A stretch of DNA of 64,000 nucleotides from Pseudomonadota bacterium (GCA_021819435.1 JAKARB010000005.1:186001-250000); one strand, 5' to 3'; positions 8,908 to 18,210 are shown, numbered from the stretch's first letter. A program made the numbers and translations. Notes: generated from the letters alone by a model not told the origin.

Positions 8908-9891
8908 TCATGCGTCGGTGTCGGGCGATGGCATGTCGTAGGGCAGGGGCAGGAAGCGCAAAACGGGGCCATCGGCGCCGCCGAGCGTGACCGTTTCGGC
9001 GGCAACGGCGAGTTTGAGTTCGAGCAGCACAAGGTGCGGTGCGGTGGCCGTGTCGCCCTCGGGCAGGGGCGCAGCCAGGATGACCATCCCAGCGGGCTGT
9101 GCCGGGTCGCTGGCGGCGAACACCTCCTGACCTGCGCTGGCGGGGCCTTGGACCTCGGCCAGGAAGGCCCGGCGCTTGACCGTGCCCCGGTACTGGCTGC
9201 GCGCCACGATTTCTTGCCCCGGGTAGCAACCCTTCTGGAAGTTCACCCCGCCCACCAGTTCGAAATTCACCATCTGAGGCACGAACTGATCGAACGTCGC
9301 CTCGGTGATGCGCGGGATGCCCGAGAGCACCTCCAGGCACGACCAAGCGTTTGTCGGCAGTTGCGGCAGCGCTTTCAGCCACGATGCGGCTTCGGGCGCG
9401 CCGATCCACAGCCAGCGCGGCACGTGTTGCACGTCCGGCAGGCGCACCAACTGACCCGATGCATGCGGCTGGCTGGACCAGACGGGAGCGTTGCCTGCAT
9501 CGCCAAGGGCCTGCAAAGCGGCCTCGCCCGCCAAGCCCCATGTCTGCGCCTCAGGAGCCCCGTCGCTGAGCTGCACTTTCGAGCGCAACACGAACATCTT
9601 CAATCGTTTGAGCCAGCCTGGCTGGATGCCGGCGTCGGTCACCAGCCAGACTTGTTCCTCTGCGGGCCGCAGGAGCAGCGCGGAAGCTTGCATGCGCCCC
9701 TTGGCTGAGCAATAAGCGGCCAGTCGCGCTTCACCAAGGCCGAGGTGCGTGACGTCCTGGCTCAACTGACCGTGCAAGAACGCAGCAGCGTCGGGGCCTT
9801 CCGCCCGGATCAGGGCCAGATCGGACAAGGGCTGGGCGCCTTGCCACGAAGCATCGATGTGGAGGGGGAACGGGTTTGAGATCGCATTCAT
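8908..9891 (-). CDS. ygfZ: Folate-binding protein YgfZ
   Basis: A 327-residue GcvT-like protein. The family signature NFQKGCYPGQEIVARSQYRG, with the conserved Cys and the K-G-C-Y-x-G-Q-E core, is intact. YgfZ binds tetrahydrofolate and supports assembly or repair of certain Fe-S enzymes such as MiaB. The start at 9891 (MNAISNPFPLHID) is chosen. A longer in-frame start would extend into the divergent mltG 5' region. First gene of the minus-strand unit ygfZ-DUF4936-NRDE, divergent from mltG. Confidence 0.88.
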   Translation of the reverse strand: MNAISNPFPLHIDASWQGAQPLSDLALIRAEGPDAAAFLHGQLSQDVTHLGLGEARLAAYCSAKGRMQASALLLRPAEEQVWLVTDAGIQPGWLKRLKMFVLRSKVQLSDGAPEAQTWGLAGEAALQALGDAGNAPVWSSQPHASGQLVRLPDVQHVPRWLWIGAPEAASWLKALPQLPTNAWSCLEVLSGIPRITEATFDQFVPQMVNFELVGGVNFQKGCYPGQEIVARSQYRGTVKRRAFLAEVQGPASAGQEVFAASDPAQPAGMVILAAPLPEGDTATAPHLVLLELKLAVAAETVTLGGADGPVLRFLPLPYDMPSPDTDA

Positions 9892-9907
9892 GGGGTTGAT
9901 TATGATC

Positions 9908-10984
9908 ATGCCCTCCATGCACATGCACGCCACTCGGGTACCCACCCTTTCAAAGCAACGCCCTTGCGCCAGTCAGTCCGGCGGGGTGATCCGCACCTTG
10001 CTGCTGATGCTCCTGCTGATGAGCGCCGTCGTGCTCGGCGCCGGTGCCTGGTGGCTGCAGCGGCCGCTGCCCCTGCGCAGTGAAACGGCCGAACTCGCCA
10101 TCGAACCAGGCCAGACCCCGCGCGAGATCGCCCGCAATTGGGTGGCAGCCGGCATCGATACGTCGGATTGGCTGCTCTATCAATGGTTCCGGTTTTCGGG
10201 CGACGCGCGGTTGATCCGGGCGGGCAACTACGAAGCGAACGCCAGCACCACCCCGCGCGATCTGCTGCGCATGATGGTCCAAGGTGACGAGCGCCTGTCC
10301 GTCGTGCGCCTGATTGATGGCTGGACTTTCCGCCGCTTCATGGCGGAGCTGGCCTTGGCCGAGGGCCTGAAGCCCGCCACACAAGGCATGAGCGAGCAGG
10401 CCATCATGGCCGCGCTCGGTTCGCCGGGCGTGCCAGCCGAGGGCCAGTTTTTTCCGGACACCTATGCCTACGCCAAGGGCTCGACCGACCTGGCCGTGCT
10501 CAAGCGGGCCCACCATGCCATGCAGCGTCAACTCGCTGCCGCCTGGCGGCAGCGTCCGCCGGACTCGATTCTGACCACGCCCCAACAGGCGCTGATCCTG
10601 GCTTCCATCATCGAAAAGGAAACCGGCCGGCCTTCTGACCGCGCCATGATCGCCTCGGTGTTCCACAATCGCTTGCGCATCGGCATGCCCTTGCAGACCG
10701 ATCCGACCGTGATTTATGGCCTGGGCGACGCCTTCGATGGCAACCTGCGGCGCAACCACCTGCAAGACGACTCACCGTTCAACACCTACACGCGCCGAGG
10801 CTTGCCACCGACCCCCATCGCCATGCCGGGCAAAGCCGCCCTGATGGCCGCCGTCCAGCCCACGCCATCGAAGGCCTTGTATTTCGTCGCCCGTGGCGAC
10901 GGCACCAGCGCCTTCAGCGAGAACCTGAACGATCACAATCGGGCCGTGGACCAATACCAACGCAGACTCAGAAAGAGCCCATGA
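9908..10984 (+). CDS. mltG: Endolytic murein transglycosylase MltG (YceG-like)
   Basis: About 358 residues. One N-terminal membrane anchor ([21 protein letters not shown]) precedes a LysM-like subdomain and the YceG catalytic domain. The catalytic glutamate lies in [16 protein letters not shown], followed by [23 protein letters not shown], the family signature. It cleaves nascent peptidoglycan strands at the inner membrane and sets glycan length. Several in-frame ATGs between 9890 and 9923 could be the start. 9908 is a compromise that avoids overlap with the ygfZ start. It overlaps tmk by 4 bp (ATGA). Confidence 0.88.
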   Translation: MPSMHMHATRVPTLSKQRPCASQSGGVIRTLLLMLLLMSAVVLGAGAWWLQRPLPLRSETAELAIEPGQTPREIARNWVAAGIDTSDWLLYQWFRFSGDARLIRAGNYEANASTTPRDLLRMMVQGDERLSVVRLIDGWTFRRFMAELALAEGLKPATQGMSEQAIMAALGSPGVPAEGQFFPDTYAYAKGSTDLAVLKRAHHAMQRQLAAAWRQRPPDSILTTPQQALILASIIEKETGRPSDRAMIASVFHNRLRIGMPLQTDPTVIYGLGDAFDGNLRRNHLQDDSPFNTYTRRGLPPTPIAMPGKAALMAAVQPTPSKALYFVARGDGTSAFSENLNDHNRAVDQYQRRLRKSP

Positions 10985-11601
10985 GCCTCCCCGGCCGCTT
11001 CATCACCTTCGAGGGCATCGACGGTGCTGGCAAGACCACCCACATCGACGCGCTCGAACAGGCTTGGCGCCAGCAGGGCAGGGACGTGGTGCGCACGCGC
11101 GAGCCCGGTGGCACGGCGCTGGCCGAGAAGCTGCGCGAGCTCGTGCTGCACGACAGCATGGACCCGCTGACCGAGGCGCTGCTGGTGTTCTCGGCCCGGC
11201 GAGACCACCTTCAGCAGGTGATTCGTCCGGCCCTGACGCGCGGTGCCTGGGTCTTGTGTGATCGATTCACCGACGCGACCTTCGCTTATCAAGGCGCCGG
11301 TCGTGGTTTCGAGCTGGCCGTGCTGCGGCAGCTCGAAACCTGGGTTCAAGAAGGTTTGCAGCCCGACCTGACCCTGCTGTTCGACCTGCCGCCCGCAGTG
11401 GCCGCCAGCCGTTTGCAAGCCGCGCGCCAGCCGGACCGCTTCGAGGCATTGGACGCGGCGTTCTTTGAGCGGGTGCGCGCTGGCTACCTGGATCGTCGCT
11501 CTAGCCAGCCGGATCGCTTCTGCGTCATTCAGGCCGATGCCAGCCCCCATCAGGTGGCCGAGCAGGTGCGCACAGCCATTGCCGAGAGAGGCTTCGCATG
11601 A
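10981..11601 (+). CDS. tmk: Thymidylate kinase
   Basis: A 206-residue dTMP kinase that phosphorylates dTMP to dTDP. It has the P-loop [16 protein letters not shown], the thymidylate-binding RTREPGGT segment, and [17 protein letters not shown] (the DRF motif and substrate site). Length is normal for the family. The start overlaps the mltG stop and the stop overlaps the holB start, so translation is coupled across mltG-tmk-holB. Confidence 0.95.
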   Translation: MSLPGRFITFEGIDGAGKTTHIDALEQAWRQQGRDVVRTREPGGTALAEKLRELVLHDSMDPLTEALLVFSARRDHLQQVIRPALTRGAWVLCDRFTDATFAYQGAGRGFELAVLRQLETWVQEGLQPDLTLLFDLPPAVAASRLQAARQPDRFEALDAAFFERVRAGYLDRRSSQPDRFCVIQADASPHQVAEQVRTAIAERGFA

Positions 11602-12674
11602 GCGAGCGCGACCCGTCCTTGGCCTCGTCCACGGCACTTTGGCCGTGGCTGGAGGCACCGCTGCGAGCAGCGCTGGGTCAGTTGCACCACCACGCGGTGC
11701 TGCTGCATGGGCTGCCAGGGACGGGTCAGTTCGAGTTCGCCATGGCCCTGGGCCGCGCCTGGCTGTGCGAGCAAGCGCCCATGGGCAGTGCCTTCGCGCC
11801 GGCCTGCGGGCATTGCGTCTCTTGCCGGCTCCTTGATGCCGGTTCGCACCCCGATGTCATGCTCGTGCTGCCCGAGGCTTTGCAGGCCACGCTGGGCTGG
11901 GATGCGGGTGAGGCGGCTGGCGATGCCAGTGAGGACAAGTCTGAACGCAAGTCCCGTAAGCCCAGCCAGGACATCAAGGTTGACGCCATCCGGGCGGTGG
12001 TGCAGTTTTCGCAGAACACGGCTTCGCGTGGGCGGGCCAAGGTGGTGCTCATTCACCCTGTCGAGCGGATGAATGCCATCGCGGCCAACACCCTGCTCAA
12101 GACGCTTGAAGAGCCGCCTGGCCAAGTTCGGTTCGTGCTCAGTGGCTCCGCGCTGGACCAGTTGCTGCCCACCGTTCGCAGCCGCTGTCAGGCTTGGGCG
12201 CTGCCAAGTCCCGAACCCGAATTGGCGGTTCAGTGGTTGGTGGCGGAGACGGGGCTGGATCCCCATGCTGCCCGCCTGCTGCTCGAGGCTTCAGGCGGTC
12301 AGCCTCTGACGGCCAGAGACCGCCAGGCGCTGGGGCTCGACGCACGCAACTGGCCTCAGATCCCCCATGGCGTGGCGCGCGGCGAAGCCGGCCCCATGGC
12401 GGCGTGGCCCTTGCCGCTGGTGGTGGAGACCCTGCAAAAGCTCTGCCACGACCTGGCACGCGTGGCGGTTGGCGCCGCTCCCCGCTATTTTCCGGCGGAG
12501 AGCCTGCCGCCACCGCCCGAGCTCGCCCGGTTGAACCAGTGGTCTCAGGAGCTGGGCAAGGTCGGTCGCCATGCAGATCACCCTTGGAACCTGCCGCTCA
12601 AGCTGGAGACCTTGATGTTGCAGGCGCGGGCGATCTTGCGGGTCCGCCCCAGTCGGGCGAACCCGCGAGCCTGA
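11598..12674 (+). CDS. holB: DNA polymerase III subunit delta prime
   Basis: A 358-residue clamp-loader subunit. The P-loop-like [14 protein letters not shown] lacks the Walker lysine, as expected for non-hydrolysing delta prime. A four-cysteine zinc module (C...CGHCVSC) and the SRC motif (TVRSRCQ) are present. Residues about 115-125 form a charged insertion. The gene overlaps tmk, a conserved arrangement in beta- and gammaproteobacteria. Confidence 0.92.
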   Translation: MSERDPSLASSTALWPWLEAPLRAALGQLHHHAVLLHGLPGTGQFEFAMALGRAWLCEQAPMGSAFAPACGHCVSCRLLDAGSHPDVMLVLPEALQATLGWDAGEAAGDASEDKSERKSRKPSQDIKVDAIRAVVQFSQNTASRGRAKVVLIHPVERMNAIAANTLLKTLEEPPGQVRFVLSGSALDQLLPTVRSRCQAWALPSPEPELAVQWLVAETGLDPHAARLLLEASGGQPLTARDRQALGLDARNWPQIPHGVARGEAGPMAAWPLPLVVETLQKLCHDLARVAVGAAPRYFPAESLPPPPELARLNQWSQELGKVGRHADHPWNLPLKLETLMLQARAILRVRPSRANPRA

Positions 12675-12778
12675 CTTGCACCCCCTCGGGTGAGGTGTGT
12701 CGGAACGTAAAAGCAAGAGGCTGCCTGGACCAATTTCACAGTCAGGGGCGGACTCGCGACGTTACACTGTCAAGCAAC

Positions 12779-13252
12779 ATGAGCGAGTTTCAGGCAACCG
12801 CCATGCCCTCGGCCTTCGCTGCCGTGGGCGGCAAAGGCACGGTCGGCACAGCAGCCTCGATGGGCGGCTTTGGTGCCCCTGCGCCTGCAGCGCCGTCAGC
12901 ATCGGTCGGGGCGCCGCGTCCCAGCGTCATCCAGCTGGTGTTCCGCGAGAAGGGTGCGCTCTACGCCGCCTACATCCCGGCTTTCACCGATGGTGGGTTG
13001 TTCGTGCCCACCACGCGCGAGTACACCCTGGGCGACGACATCTACCTCCTGCTGTCTCTGCCTGAAGACCCTCAGCGCTACCCTGTGGCTGGCAAGATCG
13101 CCTGGATCACCCCGGCCAATGCGTCCGGCGGCCGCACGCAAGGTGTCGGCGTTCGCTTCCCGGCGGACGACAAGACCCGCCTGCTGCGCGTGAAGATCGA
13201 GCAGATCCTGGGTACAAACCTGTCTTCGAGCAAGCCCACGCAGACGCTCTGA
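12779..13252 (+). CDS. pilZ: PilZ-type type IV pilus accessory protein
   Basis: A 157-residue protein with a disordered N-terminus (about 1-50) and a PilZ beta-barrel. The domain runs from IQLVFREKGALYAAYIPAFTDGG through YTLGDDIYLLLSLPEDPQRYPVAGKIAWITP and GVGVRF. The c-di-GMP-binding RxxxR motif is absent, as in the classical PilZ of Pseudomonas and Xanthomonas that works by protein contacts in pilus assembly. The holB-pilZ-tatD order matches that of P. aeruginosa pilZ. The upstream in-frame extension from 12194 runs antisense-like through holB and is rejected. Confidence 0.82.
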   Translation: MSEFQATAMPSAFAAVGGKGTVGTAASMGGFGAPAPAAPSASVGAPRPSVIQLVFREKGALYAAYIPAFTDGGLFVPTTREYTLGDDIYLLLSLPEDPQRYPVAGKIAWITPANASGGRTQGVGVRFPADDKTRLLRVKIEQILGTNLSSSKPTQTL

Positions 13253-13324
13253 TTCGTTGATCGGGCGCAGGGCAACGGCTTTCAGGCATCATCGCGGGCT
13301 ACCCGCCTGACTTCTGCCTGAGCC

Positions 13325-14107
13325 ATGTTCGTCGATTCCCACTGCCACATCAATTTTCCCGACTACCAGGGCAAGCTCGACCAGGTGCTGGCCGACATGG
13401 CCGCCAGCCAGGTCGATCGCGCGCTGTGCATCAGCACCACGCTGGAAGAGTTCCCGCAGGTTCACGCGGTGGCTCAGCAATGTGCCAACGTCTGGGCGAC
13501 GGTGGGCGTGCACCCAGACAACGAAGGCGTGCAGGAGCCGACCGTCGAGGAGTTGGTGCGCCTGAGCCAATTGCCCCGCGTGGTGGGCATCGGTGAAACA
13601 GGGCTCGACTACTACCGCTTGGGCGAGCGCAGCGTCGAAGACATGGCCTGGCAGCGCGAGCGCTTCCGCGTGCACCTGCGGGCTGCGCGCCAGACCTCGC
13701 TGCCCGTGGTCATCCACACCCGCGAGGCGAGCGCCGACACCATCGCCATCCTGAAGGAAGAAGGGCAGGGGCAGGTCACGGGTGTCTTCCACTGCTTCAC
13801 CGAGACGCAGGAAGTGGCCCGCGCTGCCCTCGACCTGGGCTTCATGATTTCCTTCTCCGGCATCCTCACGTTCAAGAACGCTGCGGACCTGCGCGAGGTC
13901 GCGCGCTTTGTGCCCTTGGATCGTTGCCTGATCGAGACTGACAGCCCCTACTTGGCGCCGGTGCCACACCGCGGCAAGACCAACTCGCCGGCCTACGTGC
14001 CTTTCGTGGCCAAGCAGCTCGCCGAGATCAAAGGCTGCGAGGTCGAAGAGATCGGTCGCGTCACATCGGAGAATTTCGCGCAATTGTTCTCGCTCACCCA
14101 GGCCTGA
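13325..14107 (+). CDS. tatD: TatD-family metal-dependent hydrolase
   Basis: A 260-residue TIM-barrel hydrolase. Metal ligands are visible in order: DSHCHINF (HxH), GIGETGLDYYR (Glu), PVVIHTREA (His), GVFHCFTE (His) and IETDSPYLAP (Asp). TatD/YcfH enzymes are 3'-5' exonucleases or D-aminoacyl hydrolases of quality control. The substrate here is unassigned. Start ATG at 13325; 73 bp after pilZ. Confidence 0.9.
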   Translation: MFVDSHCHINFPDYQGKLDQVLADMAASQVDRALCISTTLEEFPQVHAVAQQCANVWATVGVHPDNEGVQEPTVEELVRLSQLPRVVGIGETGLDYYRLGERSVEDMAWQRERFRVHLRAARQTSLPVVIHTREASADTIAILKEEGQGQVTGVFHCFTETQEVARAALDLGFMISFSGILTFKNAADLREVARFVPLDRCLIETDSPYLAPVPHRGKTNSPAYVPFVAKQLAEIKGCEVEEIGRVTSENFAQLFSLTQA

Positions 14108-14141
14108 CCGAGGGTTTGGCCAGGGGTGCCCAGGAAGGGCG

Positions 14142-14160
14142 TGTCAGAGAATTTCTGACA
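14142..14160. terminator. Inverted repeat after tatD
   Basis: TGTCAGA (14142-14148) and TCTGACA (14154-14160) form a perfect 7-bp stem with a 5-nt loop, 35 bp after the tatD stop. A modest T-rich run (GGTTTGGTTTTCC) begins a few bases later. It could terminate tatD transcription or act as an operator for the next gene. Confidence 0.4.
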
Positions 14161-14250
14161 AGAGGTTTGGTTTTCCGGCGACTACCGGCAAGCGGCCTCG
14201 ATGCCTAAAGTGAGTCCCATCGCAACGGACTTTTTCCACAGAGGCCCCCC

Positions 14251-14490
14251 ATGCAGAAGCAAAGCCTGTACGCCAACCCCTTCGCCCTGATGATGGACCC
14301 GCAAGCCGTCCTGGAAGCCATGGAGCGTTCGGAGCGCCTCAACCGCCTGCAAAGCCGCGTGTGCCGTCCGCTGGACAAGCCACTGATCCCCGTCGTGCAA
14401 GGCAACGATAGCCAAGCCTTCGATCAGGAGATCGACTCGCAGGAAATCGAGCTGGCCGAAGAAGTCGCTGAAGCCAGCTTCGAGCTGTGA
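14251..14490 (+). CDS. Small hypothetical protein
   Basis: A 79-residue acidic protein not recognised beyond general similarity to short Burkholderiales hypotheticals. It has no signal or membrane segment. It begins MQKQSLYANPFALMMDPQAVLEAMERSERL and ends in a Glu-rich helix. It has its own 140-bp upstream region with a possible hairpin and is followed by a convergent permease gene. Base composition matches its neighbours. Confidence 0.6.
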   Translation: MQKQSLYANPFALMMDPQAVLEAMERSERLNRLQSRVCRPLDKPLIPVVQGNDSQAFDQEIDSQEIELAEEVAEASFEL

Positions 14491-14523
14491 TCCTTTGAGC
14501 ACTTGGCGAAACAGGCGGGGCCT

Positions 14524-15387
14524 TCAGCCCTGGGCCCGTTGCCAGTGCCGCTCGAGGTGCAGCCCCAGCCGGGACAGCGCCAGACAGAGCAGGGCGTACA
14601 CCGCGCCCACGAACAGGTAGGCCTCGAAGTAGAAGGGCCGCCAGTCCGGGTCACCGCCCAGGCTGAGTGAGAGGCCGCCAGTCAGCTCGTGCAGGCCGAT
14701 GACCATCACCAGCGAGGTGTCCTTGAGCAGGCCTATGGCATGGCCCGTCAGCGCGGGCAGCACCGTGCGCAGGGCTTGTGGCAACACGATGCGTTGCTGT
14801 GTGCCCCACCAGCCCAATCCCAGCGTGGCAGCGGCTTCGGTCTGCTCGCTCGGCACGGCTTGCAATCCCCCCCGAACGATCTCAGCGAGGTAGGCCGACG
14901 AGAAAAGCGTCAGCGCCAACCCAGCGCGCCAGCCCAAAGAGGGTGCTTCACCGAGCGGCCACCAAAGCGGCAGCAGGAAAGCGGCGGCGAACAGCAAGCC
15001 CACCAAAGGCACACCTCGCACGGTTTCAATGAAAGCGGTGGCTGGCCAACTCAGCCAGCGGTGGCTGGAGCGCCTGGCCAAAGCCAGGCTCACTCCCAAT
15101 GGCCACGACAGGCCCCAACTGGCCGCGAACAGCATCAGCGTCAGGGGCAAGCCACCCCATTGCCCAGGCGTGCCGAGCAGCAGCCAGCGGATCTTCTGCG
15201 GCACCACGCCCCAGCATGCGGCTTCGCGGTTCAAGGCTTGGCAGGCCTGTGCATCGGGCTTGAAGACGGCGTCCAACACTCCCCAGCGCAGCAGTTGCCA
15301 CGCCAACGCGGCGAGCAGCAGCAGCCCTGCTGCCTTGATCGCCAGGCTTGCCGCGCTTTTCAGTCGCGATGACGTGCGGCCCCTCAT
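14524..15387 (-). CDS. Polar amino-acid ABC transporter permease (AapM-like)
   Basis: A 287-residue inner-membrane permease of the His/Glu/Gln type. About five to six membrane segments are visible, starting with AAGLLLLAALAWQLL. The EAA-loop region reads EQTEAAATLGLGWWGTQQRIVLPQALRTVLPAL, matching the G-x(9)-hydrophobic-LP motif. The start overlaps the upstream permease stop (ATGA), so the two form a heterodimer unit. The long periplasmic insert (QACQALNREAACWGVVPQ) fits AapM rather than AapQ. No ATPase gene follows on this strand. Confidence 0.85.
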   Translation of the reverse strand: MRGRTSSRLKSAASLAIKAAGLLLLAALAWQLLRWGVLDAVFKPDAQACQALNREAACWGVVPQKIRWLLLGTPGQWGGLPLTLMLFAASWGLSWPLGVSLALARRSSHRWLSWPATAFIETVRGVPLVGLLFAAAFLLPLWWPLGEAPSLGWRAGLALTLFSSAYLAEIVRGGLQAVPSEQTEAAATLGLGWWGTQQRIVLPQALRTVLPALTGHAIGLLKDTSLVMVIGLHELTGGLSLSLGGDPDWRPFYFEAYLFVGAVYALLCLALSRLGLHLERHWQRAQG

Positions 15388-16250
15388 GCCTCGCCCTTGA
15401 GCGCATGGCGCTTGTTGAAGGTGTTCATCGCCGTCGCAGTGAGCAGCGAGAGCGCCAGGTACACCGCCATCATCACGCTGATGCATTCCAGCGCTCGGCC
15501 GCTTTGGTTCAGTGCCGTGGTGCTCACGGAGACCAGGTCGGGGTAGCCCACGGCCACCGCCAGCGATGAGTTCTTGATCAGGTTGAGGTACTGGTTGGTG
15601 GTGGGCGGCACCACGGTGCGCAGGGCCTGCGGCAGGAGCACCAGCCGGATTCGCTGCCAGCGCGTGGCGCCCAGGGTGTCTGCAGCCTCCATGAGGCCTC
15701 GTGGCACCGCCTCAATGCCGCTGCGAAAGACCTCGGCCAGGAAGGCCGCCGTGTAGGCGCTCAAGGCCAACGCCACGGCCAGGTATTCGGGCGTGACGGA
15801 CGCGCCTCCGCTGACGTTGAAGGTGTCCTGCATCGGCCAGGACAGCTCCCAGGCAGTGGCGTTCGGCTCAGGCCAGGGAAAGGCCAGGCCACCTTTGCTC
15901 AGCCAGAGTCCGCCCCACAGATGCAAAGCCTGTGTCGAATCGGGTAGCCATTCGATGAGCAGGAAGTACCAGATCAGCAGCTGCAACAACAGCGGCACGT
16001 GGCGGATCAGCCCAATCAGGCCTTGTGCTGCTTGTCGCCAACCTGGCAGGCCCGAGGTGCGCAGTAAGGCCAAGGCCAAGCCGAGCAGGGTGGCCACGAT
16101 CAGCGAGGGCAGGGCCACGCGCAGGGTGTTGCCCAGGCCCACCATGAAGGCTCGCCACATGGGTTGCATCGCGTCGAAGACCATCAGCCCTGTCTCGCCG
16201 ATGTCGAAACCGGCAGGCTGTTGAAGGAAGCCCCAGTCAAGCAAAGTCAT
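15384..16250 (-). CDS. Polar amino-acid ABC transporter permease (AapQ-like)
   Basis: A 288-residue permease with the HisMQ-type fold. The N-terminal membrane segment ALPSLIVATLLGLALALL is followed by RHVPLLLQLLIWYFLL. The EAA loop reads EAVPRGLMEAADTLGATRWQRIRLVLLPQALRTVVPPTTNQYLNL. It lies between the binding-protein gene and the second permease in an operon-like run and probably imports general L-amino acids together with them. Start ATG at 16250. Confidence 0.85.
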   Translation of the reverse strand: MTLLDWGFLQQPAGFDIGETGLMVFDAMQPMWRAFMVGLGNTLRVALPSLIVATLLGLALALLRTSGLPGWRQAAQGLIGLIRHVPLLLQLLIWYFLLIEWLPDSTQALHLWGGLWLSKGGLAFPWPEPNATAWELSWPMQDTFNVSGGASVTPEYLAVALALSAYTAAFLAEVFRSGIEAVPRGLMEAADTLGATRWQRIRLVLLPQALRTVVPPTTNQYLNLIKNSSLAVAVGYPDLVSVSTTALNQSGRALECISVMMAVYLALSLLTATAMNTFNKRHALKGEA

Positions 16251-16322
16251 GGACTCCGTTGTTCGGCCAGATGCACAGGCGTGTTCGGTGCAGGTGAACG
16301 CCAGTGATCACATCGATGCACA

Positions 16323-17378
16323 TCAACGCACAGGGGGCGCGTACATCAAGCCCCCTTGGCTCCATGGCCGGTTGGGGCCGCGAGGCAGGTTCAATGGTGA
16401 GTTCTTGCCCACATTGCGCTCGAACACCTCTCCGTAGTGGCCAACGGCCTGGATGGCTCGCTTGGCCCAGGCCTTGTCCAGCCCCAGCAGCTTGCCCATG
16501 TCCTCGCCGCCGCCAAGCAGGCGCTGGGCGGCTGGGTCGTTGCTGGGGGCTGCCGATGCAGCTTTGGCTTGGGTCACGCCGAGCTCCTCGGCTTCCTGCA
16601 ACGCGAAGATCGTCCATTTGACGATGTCGAACCATTCGTCGTCGCCACGCTTGACGGCAGGACCCAAGGGTTCCTTGGAGATCAGGTCGGGCAGCACGAC
16701 GTAATCCGATGGCTTGGGGGCTTCCTTGTTGCGGATGCTCGACAGCGCCGAGGTGTCGGCTGTGTAGGCCTGGCAGCGGCCCGAGAAGAGCGCCTTGAAG
16801 CCGGCTTCGTAGGTGTCGAACACCACGGGTTTGATGTTCAGGCTGTGCGCGCGGGAGAAATCGGCGAGATTTTTTTCGGTGGTGGTGCCGGCTTGCACGC
16901 ACACCTGCGCGCCCTTGAGTTGCTTGGCGCTGCTGAGCTTGAGCTTGGTGGGCACGAGGAAACCTTGGCCGTCGAAGTAGGTGACGGCGGTGAAGTGGAG
17001 GCCGAGCGATGCGTCGCGCGTGAGCGTCCAGGAGGTGTTGCGCGAGAGGATGTCGATCTGGCCTGACTGGAGCGCCGCGAAGCGCTGGGTGGCATTGAGG
17101 GGGACGAACTTCACCTTCTCGGCGCTGCCCAAGGTGGCGGCGGCCACGGCGCGGCAGATGTCGACATCCAGCCCTTGCCAGCGCCCGCTGGCATCAGGCG
17201 CGGAGAAACCGGCCACGCCGTTGCTGACGCCGCAGACGACCTGACCGCGTTGGCGGATGCCATCCAGCACCTTGCCTGCCTGCGCGGGCTGCCAAGCCAG
17301 GGCGCCGAGCCACGCCAGGGCCCAGGGGAGGCCAGCCATGCAGGGGCTGCGCAGCAGGCGTTTGAGGATCGAGGTCAT
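16323..17378 (-). CDS. Periplasmic amino-acid-binding protein (AapJ-like)
   Basis: A 351-residue solute-binding protein. A Sec signal peptide (cleavage likely after AQPAQA, about residue 34) leads into GKVLDGIRQRGQVVCGVSNGVAGF. The binding-domain segments GRWQGLDVDICRAVAAA and ILSRNTSWTLTRDASLGLHF are typical of AapJ-type general L-amino-acid binding proteins. The ATG at 17378 is preferred over an in-frame codon ten residues upstream. First gene of the minus-strand binding protein-permease-permease set. Confidence 0.87.
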   Translation of the reverse strand: MTSILKRLLRSPCMAGLPWALAWLGALAWQPAQAGKVLDGIRQRGQVVCGVSNGVAGFSAPDASGRWQGLDVDICRAVAAATLGSAEKVKFVPLNATQRFAALQSGQIDILSRNTSWTLTRDASLGLHFTAVTYFDGQGFLVPTKLKLSSAKQLKGAQVCVQAGTTTEKNLADFSRAHSLNIKPVVFDTYEAGFKALFSGRCQAYTADTSALSSIRNKEAPKPSDYVVLPDLISKEPLGPAVKRGDDEWFDIVKWTIFALQEAEELGVTQAKAASAAPSNDPAAQRLLGGGEDMGKLLGLDKAWAKRAIQAVGHYGEVFERNVGKNSPLNLPRGPNRPWSQGGLMYAPPVR

Positions 17379-17502
17379 GTCGCGGAGAGTTGATTGGGGG
17401 CCTGGCAACTGTAGTGCGAAAGGACCGGGGCCTTGGGCCGTGGGCTTGTTTGGCCTTCATGCCCAGGGAGCGCGCATGGATTCCTCATGCATTCAGGGGG
17501 TT

Positions 17503-17532
17503 TTGCCTTGCTTTTGTCGATTTGCAAATAAT
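17503..17532 (+). promoter_or_regulatory. Putative sigma70-type promoter of the ECF sigma gene
   Basis: TTGCCT (17503-17508) and AATAAT (17527-17532) are separated by 18 bp, upstream of the sigma gene at 17589. The minus-10 hexamer lies inside the Fur-box-like palindrome, so iron-replete Fur would block it. The hexamers were picked by eye. Confidence 0.5.
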
Positions 17533-17550
17533 AATCAGTCTCATTTGCAA
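17522..17550. promoter_or_regulatory. Fur box upstream of the iron-starvation sigma gene
   Basis: TTGCAAAT (17522-17529) and ATTTGCAA (17543-17550) form a perfect 8-bp inverted repeat. The centre AATAATCAGTCTC matches the GATAATGATAATC-type Fur consensus closely, and this AT-rich stretch stands out in GC-rich DNA. Fur-Fe(II) binding here would couple the whole siderophore regulon to iron through the sigma factor. Confidence 0.75.
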
Positions 17551-17588
17551 TCAACAACTCACAAGCCCGCGCGCCGGGGAGCGCATCC

Positions 17589-18110
17589 ATGCCCATCGAT
17601 CTACAACGAGAAACGCTCGGCAACATCTTCATCGCGCATCGCTCACAACTTCGCGGCGTCGCACAACGCATCGTTGGCACGCCTGAGCTGGCCGACGAGA
17701 TCACTCAGGAGGCTTTCCTGAAACTCGCGGAGGGCGAGACGATGAGAAACATCGAGCGCCCCTTTTGCTATTGCTGCCAAGTGGTGCGCAACCTGGCCCT
17801 CGACCATTGTCGCCGCCAGAGCGTGGAGTCGACCTACCGCGTCTACATGGACGATGGCGAGCTGCCCCAGGTGGCCGGGGGGTCCGCGCCCGAACAGGGG
17901 CTCGATGAACGGCGCGTGCTGCGGGTCATCGAGCAGGTGCTGTCCGAGTTGCCTGCGCGCACGCGCAAGGTGTTCGAGCTCCACAGGTTGAGCGGCTTGA
18001 CCCAGCGCGAAATCGGCAAGGAACTTGGGTGCTCGGCCACGCTTGTCAACTTCATGCTCAAGGATGCGGCCAACGCCATCGCGGATTGCCGGGGGCTGCT
18101 GGAGGCCTAA
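17589..18110 (+). CDS. ECF sigma factor of the iron-starvation (PvdS/FecI) type
   Basis: A 173-residue ECF sigma factor. Region 2 runs LADEITQEAFLKLAEGETMRNIERPFCYCCQVVRNLALDHCRRQS. Region 4 runs LPARTRKVFELHRLSGLTQREIGKELGCSATLVNFML. No anti-sigma gene lies beside it, which resembles PvdS, whose activity is set mainly by Fur. A Fur box covers its promoter, and five TAAAC-N16-CGT promoters stand before the neighbouring siderophore units. It is inferred to be the activator of the NRPS, tailoring, export and uptake genes between 18.2 and 47.1 kb. Confidence 0.88.
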   Translation: MPIDLQRETLGNIFIAHRSQLRGVAQRIVGTPELADEITQEAFLKLAEGETMRNIERPFCYCCQVVRNLALDHCRRQSVESTYRVYMDDGELPQVAGGSAPEQGLDERRVLRVIEQVLSELPARTRKVFELHRLSGLTQREIGKELGCSATLVNFMLKDAANAIADCRGLLEA

Positions 18111-18134
18111 ACAAAGCACCTCGCGCTTCGTCAT
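18108..18134 (+). promoter_or_regulatory. ECF-sigma promoter P1 (mbtH-NRPS operon)
   Basis: TAAAC (18108-18112, overlapping the sigma stop codon), 16 bp, then CGTCAT (18129-18134). It is one of five identical-architecture elements TAAACAAA-N13-CGTC in this locus. It resembles the PvdS iron-starvation box (TAAAT-N16/17-CGT). It precedes the mbtH start by about 75 bp and would drive the roughly 20-kb biosynthetic operon. Confidence 0.75.
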
Positions 18135-18210
18135 GAAAGGCTGAAAGCTTGGCACCGGATGTCGCCGGTCAGCAAGCCTTGTCAGCCACATCGAGCGAGG
18201 ACCCATCACC

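Noticed and set aside
12194-12778. N-terminal extension of the pilZ frame through holB
   Set aside because: It is an out-of-frame reading of holB with Arg/Gly-rich composition.
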